From contig NZ_KQ947986.1 in the NCBI RefSeq assembly GCF_001513975.1, positions 722,713 to 786,712 on the forward strand: DNA of 64,000 bases, in the 5' to 3' direction. The translations under genes were made by a program, and so were the position numbers. Under the pieces are notes generated by a model, which was given only the letters and a program-made list of their open reading frames with translations, had not been told where the DNA came from and searched no databases. The stretch is from Streptomyces curacoi. Lineage in GTDB: Bacteria; Actinomycetota; Actinomycetes; Streptomycetales; Streptomycetaceae. Below are positions 8,723-16,829 of the stretch, in pieces; position 1 is the first letter of the stretch, and each line of letters starts with the position of its first letter.

Positions 8723-9874
8723 TCAGGTCAGGAAGTCCCGCGCGATCGACTCCGCCACGCGTTCCAGGAGAGGACCCGCCTCGGCCATGGACTTCACCGG
8801 GTCCGGTTCGAGCGCCGACAAGGCGTACGCGCGGCGGATGCCCGCGTGGCCCAGGGCCTCCGGGGGGAGGGCCAGACGGCCGCAGACCGCGACGACCTCG
8901 ATGCCGCGGGCGCGCGCCGCCGCCGCGACGCCCGCCGGGGCCTTGCCGTGGAGGGTCTGCTCGTCCAGGGAGCCCTCGCCGGTGATGACCAGTGAGGCGC
9001 GCTCCAGGGCGGGCGCGAAGCCCAGGACGTCCAGCATGACCTCGATGCCGGGGCGGAAGCCCGCGCCGATCAGCAGGGCGCCGTAGCCGATGCCGCCCGC
9101 CGCTCCCGCGCCCGGCGACGCCGCGTGCTCGGCGGCCTTGGGGCCGACCGCCTCCTCCAGGACCTTCGCGTAGTGCGCGAGGGCCGCGTCCAGCGTCGCC
9201 ACGTCGTCCGGCGAGGCGCCCTTCTGCGGGCCGTACACCGCCGGAGCGCCCTTCGGGCCGGTCAGCGGGTTGTCGACGTCGCTCGCCAGGACCAGCTCGA
9301 CGGAGGCCAGACGCGGGTCAAGGCCCGACAGATCGGCGGTGGCCAGGTCGCCCAGACCTCCCCCACCCGGGGTCACCGGCTCCCCGTCCGCGTCCAGGAA
9401 GCGCGCGCCCAGCGCGGTCAGCATGCCGGCGCCGCCGTCGGTGGTCGCGCTGCCGCCGACGCCGAACACGATCGTGCGGGCGCCCGCGTCCAGGGCGGCC
9501 CGCAGCAGCTCGCCGGAGCCGTACGTGGACGCCGTGAGCGGGGCGAAGACGCCCGCGGGCAGCCGCTGCAGGCCGCTCGCCTCCGCCATCTCCACGACCG
9601 CGGTGTCGCCGCGCAGCGCGAACGCCGCCGTCACCTCGTCCCCGAGGGGCCCGGCGACCCGCACCTCCCGCCGCTCGAACCCGGCCGCGACCGCCGCGTC
9701 CACGGTCCCGTCGCCGCCGTCGGCCACGGGCATGGCCTCGACGTCGAGGCCCGGCACGACCCGGCGCAGGCCAGCCGTCACCCGCTCGGCGACCTGCACG
9801 GCCGTGAGCGATCCCTTGAACTTGTCCGCGGCGATGAGCACCCTTCGGGCACCGTCCACTGCAGCGTCCGCCAC
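8723..9874 (-). CDS. glxK: Glycerate kinase
   Basis: 383 residues from GTG 9874 with GGGGAAG upstream. It phosphorylates D-glycerate (family GlxK/GarK, normally giving 2-phosphoglycerate) and so links glyoxylate or serine breakdown to glycolysis. The diagnostic N-terminal blocks ADKFKGSLTA (about residue 16) and MPVADGGDGT (about residue 47) are present, with FGVGGSATTDGGAGML and ITGEGSLDEQT later. Length is normal. It is monocistronic, with an outward-facing ADP-ribosylglycohydrolase gene about 200 bases upstream. Confidence 0.93.
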   Translation of the reverse strand: MADAAVDGARRVLIAADKFKGSLTAVQVAERVTAGLRRVVPGLDVEAMPVADGGDGTVDAAVAAGFERREVRVAGPLGDEVTAAFALRGDTAVVEMAEASGLQRLPAGVFAPLTASTYGSGELLRAALDAGARTIVFGVGGSATTDGGAGMLTALGARFLDADGEPVTPGGGGLGDLATADLSGLDPRLASVELVLASDVDNPLTGPKGAPAVYGPQKGASPDDVATLDAALAHYAKVLEEAVGPKAAEHAASPGAGAAGGIGYGALLIGAGFRPGIEVMLDVLGFAPALERASLVITGEGSLDEQTLHGKAPAGVAAAARARGIEVVAVCGRLALPPEALGHAGIRRAYALSALEPDPVKSMAEAGPLLERVAESIARDFLT

Positions 9875-10076
9875 CTTGTCTTCCCCTTGCTCTCCGGGCC
9901 CCGCGCACGTCAGGGCCAGTCGCGCCGCTGCGACCTTAACCGGAGGACGCCCCCGCCGTCATGCCCTGCCCGGACCCTGAGAACGCCCCACGAGCGCCCT
10001 GCGGACGTCCTGCGCGCCCCCTGTGCGGACGGTCGAAGCCCGCGCGGGCGCCCCCGGAATTGGGTAAACCGGTCCT

Positions 10077-11150
10077 ATGACCCCTGTGGGCACTGAGCCA
10101 GAGCTCGCCGACCGCATCCTCGGTGGCTGGCTGGGCCGGATCGCGGGCAACATGCTCGGCAAGCCGGTCGAGCAGGGCGACCTGTGGACGCGGGAGAGGA
10201 TCGACCGCTATCTGCGGCAGGCCGCAGCCCTTCCCCTCACCGACTATCTCCCCGAGCCGATCAGCGAGAGCGACGGCTTCGAGCTGCGCCCGGAGTGGCG
10301 CCAGTGCGTGCGCGGCCGTATCCACGGCAGCTGCCGCGACGACGACGTCGACTACGCGATCCTCGGCCTCGACCTGCTGGAGACATACGGCTTCGACTTC
10401 AGCACCGAGCAGGTCGGTGACCTGTGGCTGCTGCGGCTGCCGTATCTGCAGACCTTCACGGCGGAGCGGGCCGCGTACCGCAACCTCGCGAACGGTCTGA
10501 AACCGCCGCTGACGGCCACGTACGAAAACCCGTACCAGGAGTGGATCGGCGCCCTCATCCGCGCCGACATCTACGGCTGGACCTGCCCGGGCGCCCCGCG
10601 CCGCGCCGCCTCCCTGGCCCGCCGGGACGCGGTGCTGTCGCACACCGGCAACGGCGTGTACGGCGCGATGTGGGCGGCGGCGCTGATCGCGGCGGCGTTC
10701 ACGGCGCCCACGGTCCGCCACGCCATCGACGAGGCACTCGCCGTCATCCCGGCGAGCTGCCGCCTCGCCCGAACCGTCCGCCGGGTCGTCTCGCTCCACG
10801 ACACCCGGATGACCTGGGAGGACACGCTCACCACGGTCGCCGAGGAGACCGCGGGGCTCGGCTGGATCCACAGCGTCCCGAACGCCGCCGTGCTCACCGC
10901 CGGCCTCCTCTACGGCGACGGCGACTTCACCCGCACCATCACCCTCACCGTCCGCGGCGGTCTGGACACCGACTCCAACGGGGCGACGGCCGGTTCGGTG
11001 ACCGGTGTGCTGACCGGGGCGGAGACGATCCCGGACCAGTGGACCGAGCCGCTGGAGGACACGGTCCGCAGTGCGGTGTTCGGGTTCGACGGGGTGCGGA
11101 TCAGCGAGCTGGCGGAGCGGACGGTACGACTGGCGCGGGCGGAGGACTAG
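10077..11150 (+). CDS. ADP-ribosylglycohydrolase family protein
   Basis: 357 residues from ATG 10077. The family (DraG/ARH) removes ADP-ribose from modified proteins, nucleic acids or small molecules using a two-metal site. The N-terminal ILGGWLGRIAGNMLGKP matches the usual start of the fold. RDDDVDYAILGLDLLE supplies the first acidic cluster near residue 90. LDTDSNGATAGSVTG near residue 303 is the C-terminal metal-binding Asp-Thr-Asp motif. No ADP-ribosyltransferase lies beside it, but a Nudix hydrolase, a sirtuin and a macrodomain protein follow within 10 kb. Its substrate is unknown. Confidence 0.88.
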   Translation: MTPVGTEPELADRILGGWLGRIAGNMLGKPVEQGDLWTRERIDRYLRQAAALPLTDYLPEPISESDGFELRPEWRQCVRGRIHGSCRDDDVDYAILGLDLLETYGFDFSTEQVGDLWLLRLPYLQTFTAERAAYRNLANGLKPPLTATYENPYQEWIGALIRADIYGWTCPGAPRRAASLARRDAVLSHTGNGVYGAMWAAALIAAAFTAPTVRHAIDEALAVIPASCRLARTVRRVVSLHDTRMTWEDTLTTVAEETAGLGWIHSVPNAAVLTAGLLYGDGDFTRTITLTVRGGLDTDSNGATAGSVTGVLTGAETIPDQWTEPLEDTVRSAVFGFDGVRISELAERTVRLARAED

Positions 11151-11175
11151 GTGGCGGAGGACTAGGTGTTGCGGG

Positions 11176-11631
11176 TCATGACGTTGTCGGTGTGGCGTCG
11201 GTCAGTGGCTTCGGGGGGTAGGCACGGAGTACCAGTGATGTGGTGACAGGGCCGTAGCGCGCGAGAGCGTCGACAACTTCTTCGAGCCGTCCTGCCTGCG
11301 GGCAGTGGACGTCGAAAATGAGGCAGTCTTCCCCGGTGACCCTCAGGGTGGAGGCGACCTCGGGGGTCCGGGACGCGAAGTCCAGGGCGCGAGAGAGCTG
11401 CGCATGCGTGGTGCGCAGCCGGATGACTGCGTGAATGTTCAGACCGAGTGCCGCCGGGTCGACAACGGCTCGGTAGCCGGTGATGACGCCGTTCTTCTCC
11501 AGCCGTTGGATGCGCGCGCCGGCCGCGGGCTGCGAGAGTCCAACTCGGCGCCCCACCTCGGCGCCGGTCAGCCGGCCTTCGGCCTGGAGCAAGATGAGGA
11601 TGTCCCGGTCGATCTGGTCGAGTGATTCCAT
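11176..11631 (-). CDS. Lrp/AsnC-family transcriptional regulator
   Basis: 151 residues from ATG 11631; an in-frame ATG five codons upstream is possible. LDQIDRDILILLQAEGRLTGAEVGRRVGLSQPA, read as the N-terminal helix-turn-helix (about residues 4-45), and IQRLEKNGVITGYRAVVDP are textbook Lrp. The C-terminal RAM/AsnC domain (about 60-145) binds an amino acid or similar effector and builds the dimer. It is divergent from the small hydrolase at 11737; the shared 105-bp gap includes an inverted repeat over that gene's ribosome site. Autoregulation and control of the hydrolase are inferred from this arrangement. Confidence 0.9.
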   Translation of the reverse strand: MESLDQIDRDILILLQAEGRLTGAEVGRRVGLSQPAAGARIQRLEKNGVITGYRAVVDPAALGLNIHAVIRLRTTHAQLSRALDFASRTPEVASTLRVTGEDCLIFDVHCPQAGRLEEVVDALARYGPVTTSLVLRAYPPKPLTDATPTTS

Positions 11632-11710
11632 CGTTGTCCGCACCATCTTCTTTGAGATCACTTGCGCGGCCACCATCGTTCCGTTGCTTCCAACAGAATC
11701 TGCGCCAGAC

Positions 11711-11730
11711 GCCCCCAGGATCGTGGGGGC
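11711..11730. promoter_or_regulatory. Inverted repeat covering the hydrolase ribosome site
   Basis: GCCCCC (11711-11716) and GGGGGC (11725-11730) form an inverted repeat with an 8-base spacer. The second arm is the G-rich Shine-Dalgarno region of the gene starting at 11737. In RNA it would hide the ribosome site; in DNA it could be part of an operator in the Lrp/hydrolase gap. Confidence 0.4.
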
Positions 11731-11736
11731 CGACGA

Positions 11737-12303
11737 ATGAAACGGTGGCAGGCAGTGGTCGCGTACGTCATCATCCCCGGTATCGACGGCTCGGACGGGC
11801 AGCACTGGCAGACCTTGTGGGAGCGGCAGTGGGGCACCTCAGCGGTGAGGATCTCCCCTGCCTCCTGGTCCGACCCTGACCTGGATGACTGGGTCGACGC
11901 TGTCCAGGCGGCGTACGGCGATGCTTCCCGGCAGGACAGCCGCGTTGTGCTGGTGGCCCACAGCCTGGGCTGCTGGGCGGCGTCCACCTGGTTGAACAAG
12001 AACCCGTCGAGCCCGGTGGGCGGCGCATTGCTGGTCGCACCGCCCGACCCGCACGGGCCGGCGTTCCCGCGCCAGGCGGCCGCGACGTTCATCGAGGTGG
12101 ACGCACAACCGTTGCCGTGCCCGGCCCTGGTGGTGGGCAGCACCAACGACCCGTACTGCACCCCCGAGGCAGCCGTCGACTTCGCGGCGCGGTGGGAGGC
12201 GCGATGGCACCTGGCGGGCGCGTGCGGACACATCAACTCCGCCAGCGGCCTGGGCCCGTGGCTGCACGGCCGTGAACTCCTGGACGCACTGGCCGGACAG
12301 TGA
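11737..12303 (+). CDS. RBBP9/YdeN-type alpha/beta serine hydrolase
   Basis: 188 residues from ATG 11737 (MKRWQ), chosen because GGGGGC precedes it at proper spacing; the frame extends upstream without a good start. YVIIPGIDGSDGQHWQ at the N-terminus and the nucleophile elbow VAHSLGCW (about residue 72) are typical of the small YdeN/RBBP9 hydrolases. The acid STNDPYC and the His in ACGHINSASG follow in the right order. The substrate is unknown. The gene is divergent from an Lrp-type regulator, which may control it. Confidence 0.85.
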   Translation: MKRWQAVVAYVIIPGIDGSDGQHWQTLWERQWGTSAVRISPASWSDPDLDDWVDAVQAAYGDASRQDSRVVLVAHSLGCWAASTWLNKNPSSPVGGALLVAPPDPHGPAFPRQAAATFIEVDAQPLPCPALVVGSTNDPYCTPEAAVDFAARWEARWHLAGACGHINSASGLGPWLHGRELLDALAGQ

Positions 12304-12560
12304 TCAACCACCGTGCGGGACGCTGAATACCACCAGGTGCCGCGCTGCGGCTCCAATTCGTACCAGGAAGTGCGCTCACTGACGACGTCTTGGCCTCCGA
12401 CCACCAGGGCCTGTCCGGCGGAGCATGCCGACGTCGCGGGCTCTGGCCCGCGCGGGTGCGGCGTTGTCGTCGGTTGCCGGCGGTGCCGGCGGTGCCGCTC
12501 GCGCGAGCCGGGCGGCGGTCAGGCCGGGGCGCGGTTGCGCGAGCTGGATACGCTTCCCCA
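12304..12560. other. Intergenic region, no intact gene
   Basis: 257 bases between the hydrolase and the Nudix gene. A minus-strand stretch encoding VSERTSWYELEPQRGTWWYS reads like a protein scrap of about 35 residues, but it has no start and no recognised relative. I see no terminator of note and no RNA gene. Confidence 0.3.
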
Positions 12561-13055
12561 ATGACCACCACGCCAGACTTCGCCACGTACATCGCGGGTC
12601 TCCCCCGCGTTCTCGCCGGTGCCGCCGCCCTTTTCCGTGACGCGGAGGGCCGGGTGCTGCTCGTGGAGCCCAACTACCGTGAGGGCTGGGCGCTTCCGGG
12701 CGGCACGATCGAGTCCGACGACGGTGAGACGCCGCGCCAGGGCGCGCGCCGTGAGACGGCGGAGGAGATCGGCCTGGACCGGGAGCTGGGCCGGCTGCTC
12801 GCGGTGGACTGGGTGCACGGGGCGGGGCGGCCGCCGCTGGTGGCGTATCTGTACGACGGAGGGGTCCTCGGCGAGGACGACTTCAAGGCGATCCGGTTGC
12901 AGGAGGAGGAGCTGCTGTCCTGGCGGCTGGTCCCGCGCGAGGAGCTCACCACCCATCTGCCGGGCGCCCTGGGCCGCCGCGTCCTGGCCGCGCTGGACGT
13001 CCTCGCGGACGGCGGGGGCACGGTGGAGCTGGAGAACGGTCACCGGACGGGCTGA
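12561..13055 (+). CDS. Nudix hydrolase
   Basis: 164 residues from ATG 12561. The Nudix box is complete at about residues 49-71: GGTIESDDGETP followed by ARRETAEEIGL, matching GX5EX7REUXEEXGU, and binds the catalytic Mg. Such enzymes split nucleoside diphosphate-linked compounds such as ADP-ribose, NADH or oxidised nucleotides; the specificity is not visible. It is followed 61 bases downstream by a sirtuin, whose product O-acetyl-ADP-ribose is a known substrate of some Nudix enzymes. That functional link is an inference from position. Confidence 0.9.
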   Translation: MTTTPDFATYIAGLPRVLAGAAALFRDAEGRVLLVEPNYREGWALPGGTIESDDGETPRQGARRETAEEIGLDRELGRLLAVDWVHGAGRPPLVAYLYDGGVLGEDDFKAIRLQEEELLSWRLVPREELTTHLPGALGRRVLAALDVLADGGGTVELENGHRTG

Positions 13056-13116
13056 CACACCGGCCGGTCGGTTATCCGTTCGCCGCCGGCCCGGCGCCCG
13101 TCCTACCCTCGGCAGC

Positions 13117-13842
13117 ATGACCAAGCCCCTCGTCGCCATCCTCAGCGGCGCCGGTGTCTCCACCGACTCCGGCATCCCCGACTACCGCGGGCCGAACGGA
13201 CTGTGGCGGCGTGATCCGGAGGCCGAGAAGCTCGTGACGTACGAGTACTACATGGGCGATCCGGAGATCCGGCGGCGTTCGTGGCAGATGCGGCGGAAGA
13301 ACCGGACGCTCAAGGCGGAGCCCAACGCGGCGCACCGGGCGGTGGCCGAGCTGGAGCGGTCCGGGGTGCCGGTGCGGGTGATCACTCAGAACGTGGACGG
13401 GCTGCACCAGCTCGCCGGGATGCCCGCCCGCAAAGTGCTCGAACTGCACGGCAGCGCGCGCAGTGTGGTCTGCACGAAGTGCCATGCGCGCGGTCCGATG
13501 GAGGACGCCCTCGCCCGGGTCGAGGCCGGTGAGGAGGACCCGCCGTGTCTGGAGTGCGGCGGGATCCTGAAGTCGGCGACGGTGATGTTCGGCGAGCGGC
13601 TCGATCCGGTGGTCCTCGGTGAGGCGGTCGCGATCACCAAGGCATGCCAGGTGTTCATCGCCGTCGGCACGAGTCTGCAGGTGCAGCCCGCAGCCGGGCT
13701 CGCGGGCGTCGCCGCCGACCACGGCGCCCGGCTCGTGATCGTCAACGCCGAGCCGACGCCGTACGACGACCGCGCCGACGAGGTCGTACGGGAACCCATC
13801 GGCACGGCGCTGCCCAGGCTGCTGCGCGAGCTCGCCGCCTAG
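13117..13842 (+). CDS. cobB: Sir2-family NAD-dependent protein deacylase
   Basis: 241 residues from ATG 13117. It removes acyl groups from protein lysines, consuming NAD and releasing O-acyl-ADP-ribose and nicotinamide. AILSGAGVSTDSGIPDYRG (about residues 8-26) is the NAD-binding Rossmann block. TQNVDGLHQLAG and the general-base His in LELHGSARS follow. Two Cys pairs, CTKC and CLEC, hold the structural zinc. VGTSLQVQPAAGL and IVNAEPTPYD complete the fold. The class III-like Ala-Tyr-Arg desuccinylase signature is not obvious; WQMRRKNRTL occupies that region. It is likely co-transcribed with the upstream Nudix gene. Confidence 0.92.
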   Translation: MTKPLVAILSGAGVSTDSGIPDYRGPNGLWRRDPEAEKLVTYEYYMGDPEIRRRSWQMRRKNRTLKAEPNAAHRAVAELERSGVPVRVITQNVDGLHQLAGMPARKVLELHGSARSVVCTKCHARGPMEDALARVEAGEEDPPCLECGGILKSATVMFGERLDPVVLGEAVAITKACQVFIAVGTSLQVQPAAGLAGVAADHGARLVIVNAEPTPYDDRADEVVREPIGTALPRLLRELAA

Positions 13843-13902
13843 ACAACGCGCCGCCTGGAAAAGGGGATGCGGGAACTCGTCGGCCGGATGAGAATCCCTC
13901 CC

Positions 13903-14271
13903 ATGACCTCTGCCATCCGCCATGTGACGATCGACTCCGCCGACGCCTACCGTCTCGCCGGCTTCTGGTCCCAGGTGCTGGGCCTGCCGGTGCACGAGGA
14001 CGACGAGCCGGGGGACGAGGATGTGCTGATCGAGGGCGCGGGACTGTTGTTCGTCACCGTCCCGGAGCGCAAGTCCGTGAAGAACCGGGTGCACCTGGAC
14101 GTTCAGCCGCAGGACCGCACTCGTGACGAGGAGGTCGAGCGCCTGCTCGCCCTCGGTGCCACGCTGGTCGACGACCGCCGCGACCCGGACGGCAGGGGCT
14201 GGGCGGTCCTCGCCGATCCGGAGGGCAACGAGTTCTGCGTGGAGCGGAGTGCGGCGGAGCGGGCGGGCTGA
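13903..14271 (+). CDS. VOC/glyoxalase-like protein
   Basis: 122 residues from ATG 13903 (MTSAIRHVTIDS), the start that puts the first beta strand at the N-terminus as in the family; ATG codons at 13867 and 13888 are in frame. HVTIDSADAYRLAGFWSQVLGLP, shared between strand and helix, and a C-terminal ADPEGNEFCV are the paired halves of a vicinal-oxygen-chelate fold. These proteins bind metals and small molecules (glyoxalases, dioxygenases, drug-binding proteins). The actual function is unknown. It lies between the sirtuin and two convergent DNA-repair genes. Confidence 0.8.
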   Translation: MTSAIRHVTIDSADAYRLAGFWSQVLGLPVHEDDEPGDEDVLIEGAGLLFVTVPERKSVKNRVHLDVQPQDRTRDEEVERLLALGATLVDDRRDPDGRGWAVLADPEGNEFCVERSAAERAG

Positions 14272-14281
14272 GCCGGTCGGC

Positions 14282-14770
14282 TCAGAACAGCGCCGTCCCG
14301 CTCTCGAAGTCCAGCAGCCGCTGCTTGCGGTCCAGGCCGCCGCCGTATCCGGTGAGGCCGCCGTTCGCGCCGACGACGCGGTGGCAGGGGACGATGATGC
14401 CGATCGGGTTCTTGCCGTTGGCGAGGCCGACCGCGCGGGAGGCGCCGGGGTTGCCGAGGTCGTCGGCGAGTTCTCCGTAGGTGCGGGTCTCGCCGTAGGG
14501 GATGCGGCGCAGTCGGTCCCAGACGCGGCGCTGGAAGTCGGTTCCGTTCAGCCGCAGTTCGAGGGTGAACTCCTTCAGCTCGCCCGCGAAATAGGCCTCC
14601 AGCTGGTCCTGCGCCGCCGCGAAGGGGGACTCGTCCCGGATGCCGAAGGTCTCCTCGGGTGGGCGGTGGCGCTGGCCGGTCATATAGAGGCCGCACAGGA
14701 GGCCGTCCTCGGCGACGAGCGTCAGGAGGCCGTACGGGCTGTCGACGACGGTGTGCTGCTTGACTGACAT
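14282..14770 (-). CDS. ogt: Methylated-DNA--protein-cysteine methyltransferase
   Basis: 162 residues from ATG 14770. It repairs O6-alkylguanine by moving the alkyl group to its own Cys (suicide repair). The active site IVPCHRVVGANGGLTGYGGG is complete near residue 128. RRVWDRLRRIPYGETRTYGELA is the DNA-binding helix-turn-helix region. It lies 13 bases downstream of the Ada/AlkA fusion gene, so direct reversal, base excision and the methyl sensor are encoded together. This pairing suggests induction by methylation damage through the Ada part of the neighbour. Confidence 0.95.
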   Translation of the reverse strand: MSVKQHTVVDSPYGLLTLVAEDGLLCGLYMTGQRHRPPEETFGIRDESPFAAAQDQLEAYFAGELKEFTLELRLNGTDFQRRVWDRLRRIPYGETRTYGELADDLGNPGASRAVGLANGKNPIGIIVPCHRVVGANGGLTGYGGGLDRKQRLLDFESGTALF

Positions 14771-14783
14771 GTCCTTGGGGTCC

Positions 14784-16253
14784 TTACACAGGCAGGAAGT
14801 TGATCGGGTGGCTGTCCGTCGCCCACAGGTACTGGACGGCGTACGCCCGCCAGGGGCGCCAGGCCGCCGCTCGGGCCGTGAGGGCCGCCGGAGTCGAGGG
14901 GAGGCCCAGCTCTTGGGCCGCCCGGCGGATTCCGAGGTCGGTGGGAAGGAAGGCGTCGGGGTCGCCGAGGGCGCGCATCGCGATGACGTCGACCGTCCAG
15001 GGACCGAAGCCGGGCAGCTCCAGCAGCCGGGCCCGGGTCTCGGACCAGTCGCTGTCCGGCCCCAGGCGCACCTCGGCGTCGGCGAGCCGGCGTACCAGTG
15101 TGGTGAAGGTCGTCCGACGGGTGCGGGGCATCGCCAGTGACTCCGGGTCCACCGAGGCCAGCGCGTCGGGCGCCGGGAAGAGGTGGGTGAGGCCGCCTTC
15201 TGGGTCGTCGACCCGTTCGCCGTGCGCGGTGACCAGGCGGGCCGCATGGGTGCGGGCGGCGGCCGTGGAGACCTGCTGGCCGAGCACGGCCCGGACGGCG
15301 AACTCGGCCTCGTCGACCGTGCGCGGGACCCGGCGGCCGGGCGCCTTGTCGACCAGTGGCGCGAGCAGCGGGTCCGTACGCAACTGGTCGTCGATCGCGA
15401 CCGGGTCGGCGTCCAGGTCGAGCAGCCGGCGGCACCGGCTGATCGCCACGGTCAGATCGCGCAGGTCGCTGAGGGTGAGGCGGCAGGCGATGTGGTCGGG
15501 CTGAGGTGACAGGGAGACGATGCCGTGGCCGTACGGCAGCCTGAGCGTGCGCCGGTACGCGCCGTCCCGCCACTCCTCGACGCCGGGGACGGCGGTCGCC
15601 GCGAGGTGGCCGAACAGGTTGTCGGGGTTGAGGGGGGCCCGGAACGGCAGGCGCAGGGTCAGGGCGCCGGCGGTGGTGCCGGGGTTGCTGCGGGGGGCTC
15701 GGGCGCGCAGGTCGGTCGGGGCGAGGGCGAAGACCTCGCGCACGGTGTCGTTGAAGGTGCGGATGGAGGCGAAACCGGCCGCGAAGGCGATGTCCGCCAT
15801 GGGCAGGGGCGTCGTCTCGATGAGGAGGCGGGCCGCCTGGGCGCGCTGGGCGCGGGCCAGGGCGAGCGGGCCCGCGCCGAGTTCGGCGAGGAGCTGGCGT
15901 TCGATCTGCCGGGTGCTGTAGCCGAGCCGGGCGGCGAGGCCGGGCACGCCCTCGCGGTCCACGACGCCGTCGGCGATCAGCCGCATCGCGCGGGCCACGA
16001 GGTCGGCGCGCTGGTTCCATTCCGGGGAGCCGGGGCTGGTGTCCGGGCGGCAGCGCTTGCACGCCCGGAACCCGGCCTGCTGGCAGGCCGCCGCGCTCGG
16101 GTGGAACCGCATGTTCTCCGGCTTGGGCGCGACCACCGGGCAGCTGGGCCGGCAGTAGATCCCGGTCGTCACGACGGCCGTGAAGAACCATCCGTCGAAG
16201 CGGGCGTCCTTGGACTGGACGGCGCGCACGCAGCGCTCCGTGTCGGTGTGCAT
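14784..16253 (-). CDS. AdaA-AlkA fusion: methylphosphotriester-sensing activator and 3-methyladenine DNA glycosylase
   Basis: 489 residues from ATG 16253 (MHTDTERC); ATG 16265 is possible. The N-terminal Ada domain (about 1-80) carries four zinc cysteines, YCRPSCP and CKRCRPD, the first of which accepts methyl groups from phosphotriesters in E. coli Ada. An AraC-type helix-turn-helix follows (about 85-190: LAARLGYSTRQIERQL, ADIAFAAGFASIRTFNDTVRE). The C-terminal AlkA glycosylase (about 200-489) has VLGQQVSTAAAR and the helix-hairpin-helix LLELPGFGPWTVD, with catalytic Asp in FLPTDLGI. The protein thus senses methylation, activates transcription and excises damaged bases. ogt follows on the same strand. 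Confidence 0.93.
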   Translation of the reverse strand: MHTDTERCVRAVQSKDARFDGWFFTAVVTTGIYCRPSCPVVAPKPENMRFHPSAAACQQAGFRACKRCRPDTSPGSPEWNQRADLVARAMRLIADGVVDREGVPGLAARLGYSTRQIERQLLAELGAGPLALARAQRAQAARLLIETTPLPMADIAFAAGFASIRTFNDTVREVFALAPTDLRARAPRSNPGTTAGALTLRLPFRAPLNPDNLFGHLAATAVPGVEEWRDGAYRRTLRLPYGHGIVSLSPQPDHIACRLTLSDLRDLTVAISRCRRLLDLDADPVAIDDQLRTDPLLAPLVDKAPGRRVPRTVDEAEFAVRAVLGQQVSTAAARTHAARLVTAHGERVDDPEGGLTHLFPAPDALASVDPESLAMPRTRRTTFTTLVRRLADAEVRLGPDSDWSETRARLLELPGFGPWTVDVIAMRALGDPDAFLPTDLGIRRAAQELGLPSTPAALTARAAAWRPWRAYAVQYLWATDSHPINFLPV

Positions 16254-16367
16254 CCCCTTCTGCATGCGTCCAGCATCGGCCACGGGGGCGGAAGGGGCTG
16301 GCGAGAATCCGACATCAACCTCGGCTGTCCTGCGACCGGCCGGATCGCGTGGCCGCCTCTCCCGAGC

Positions 16368-16389
16368 CACATGAAGGATCATTCATGTG
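16368..16389. promoter_or_regulatory. NmtR-type operator, near-perfect 22-bp palindrome
   Basis: CACATGAA (16368-16375) and TTCATGTG (16382-16389) are exact inverted arms; in the 6-base centre GATC is symmetric, so only one base pair breaks symmetry. A further half site, TTCATGTA, follows at 16390. A -10-like TACGAT (16396-16401) lies 16 bases before the nmtR start. The position and the form match the ArsR/SmtB operators of metal sensors, so autoregulation is expected. The alkA fusion gene on the other strand starts only 115 bases away. Confidence 0.75.
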
Positions 16390-16417
16390 TTCATGTACGA
16401 TGAGTAAGATACCCCTC

Positions 16418-16780
16418 ATGGGTCATGGAGCCGTCACCGCCGCGCAGGACGCCACCGAGCGCGTACGTCTGGACGCGGCCAACGTAGCCAAGGTGGCCAC
16501 CACCCTCCAGGCCCTCTCCACCCCGTCCCGCCTGCTGATCCTGGCGCGGCTGCGGGAGGGCCCGCTCCCGGCCACCGAGTTGGCGGCGGAGGTGGGCATG
16601 GAGCAGTCCGCCTGCTCGCACCAGCTGCGCCTGCTGCGCAATCTCGGCCTGGTGGTGGGCGAGCGGCGCGGCCGGTCGGTCGTGTACGCGCTGCACGACC
16701 ACCATGTCGCCGAACTGCTCGACCAGGCCGTGTATCACGTGGAGCATCTGCGCCTGGGCATCAGCGACGCGACCGAGTGA
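16418..16780 (+). CDS. nmtR: NmtR-like nickel/cobalt-sensing ArsR-family repressor
   Basis: 120 residues from ATG 16418. The N-terminus MGHG and the whole sequence resemble M. tuberculosis NmtR. The alpha-5 metal ligands are all present with exact spacing: Asp94, His96, His107 and His110 (DxHx10HxxH). Gly2-His3, which also bind nickel in NmtR, are kept, which fixes this start. The winged helix is LPATELAAEVGMEQSACSHQL. Metal binding would release the repressor from the upstream palindrome. NmtR genes normally accompany a P-type efflux ATPase gene; none is in this window, so its target must be elsewhere or lost. Confidence 0.92.
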   Translation: MGHGAVTAAQDATERVRLDAANVAKVATTLQALSTPSRLLILARLREGPLPATELAAEVGMEQSACSHQLRLLRNLGLVVGERRGRSVVYALHDHHVAELLDQAVYHVEHLRLGISDATE

Positions 16781-16829
16781 CGGCGCCACCGCCCGGTTCC
16801 GCCAGGCTCGGGGGCTGAGCTCGGCGACG

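Noticed and set aside
14722..16191. 489-codon minus-strand open frame, same length as the AlkA fusion
   Set aside because: It is the +1/-1 shadow of the AlkA gene; its sequence is Arg/Pro-rich and lacks motifs.
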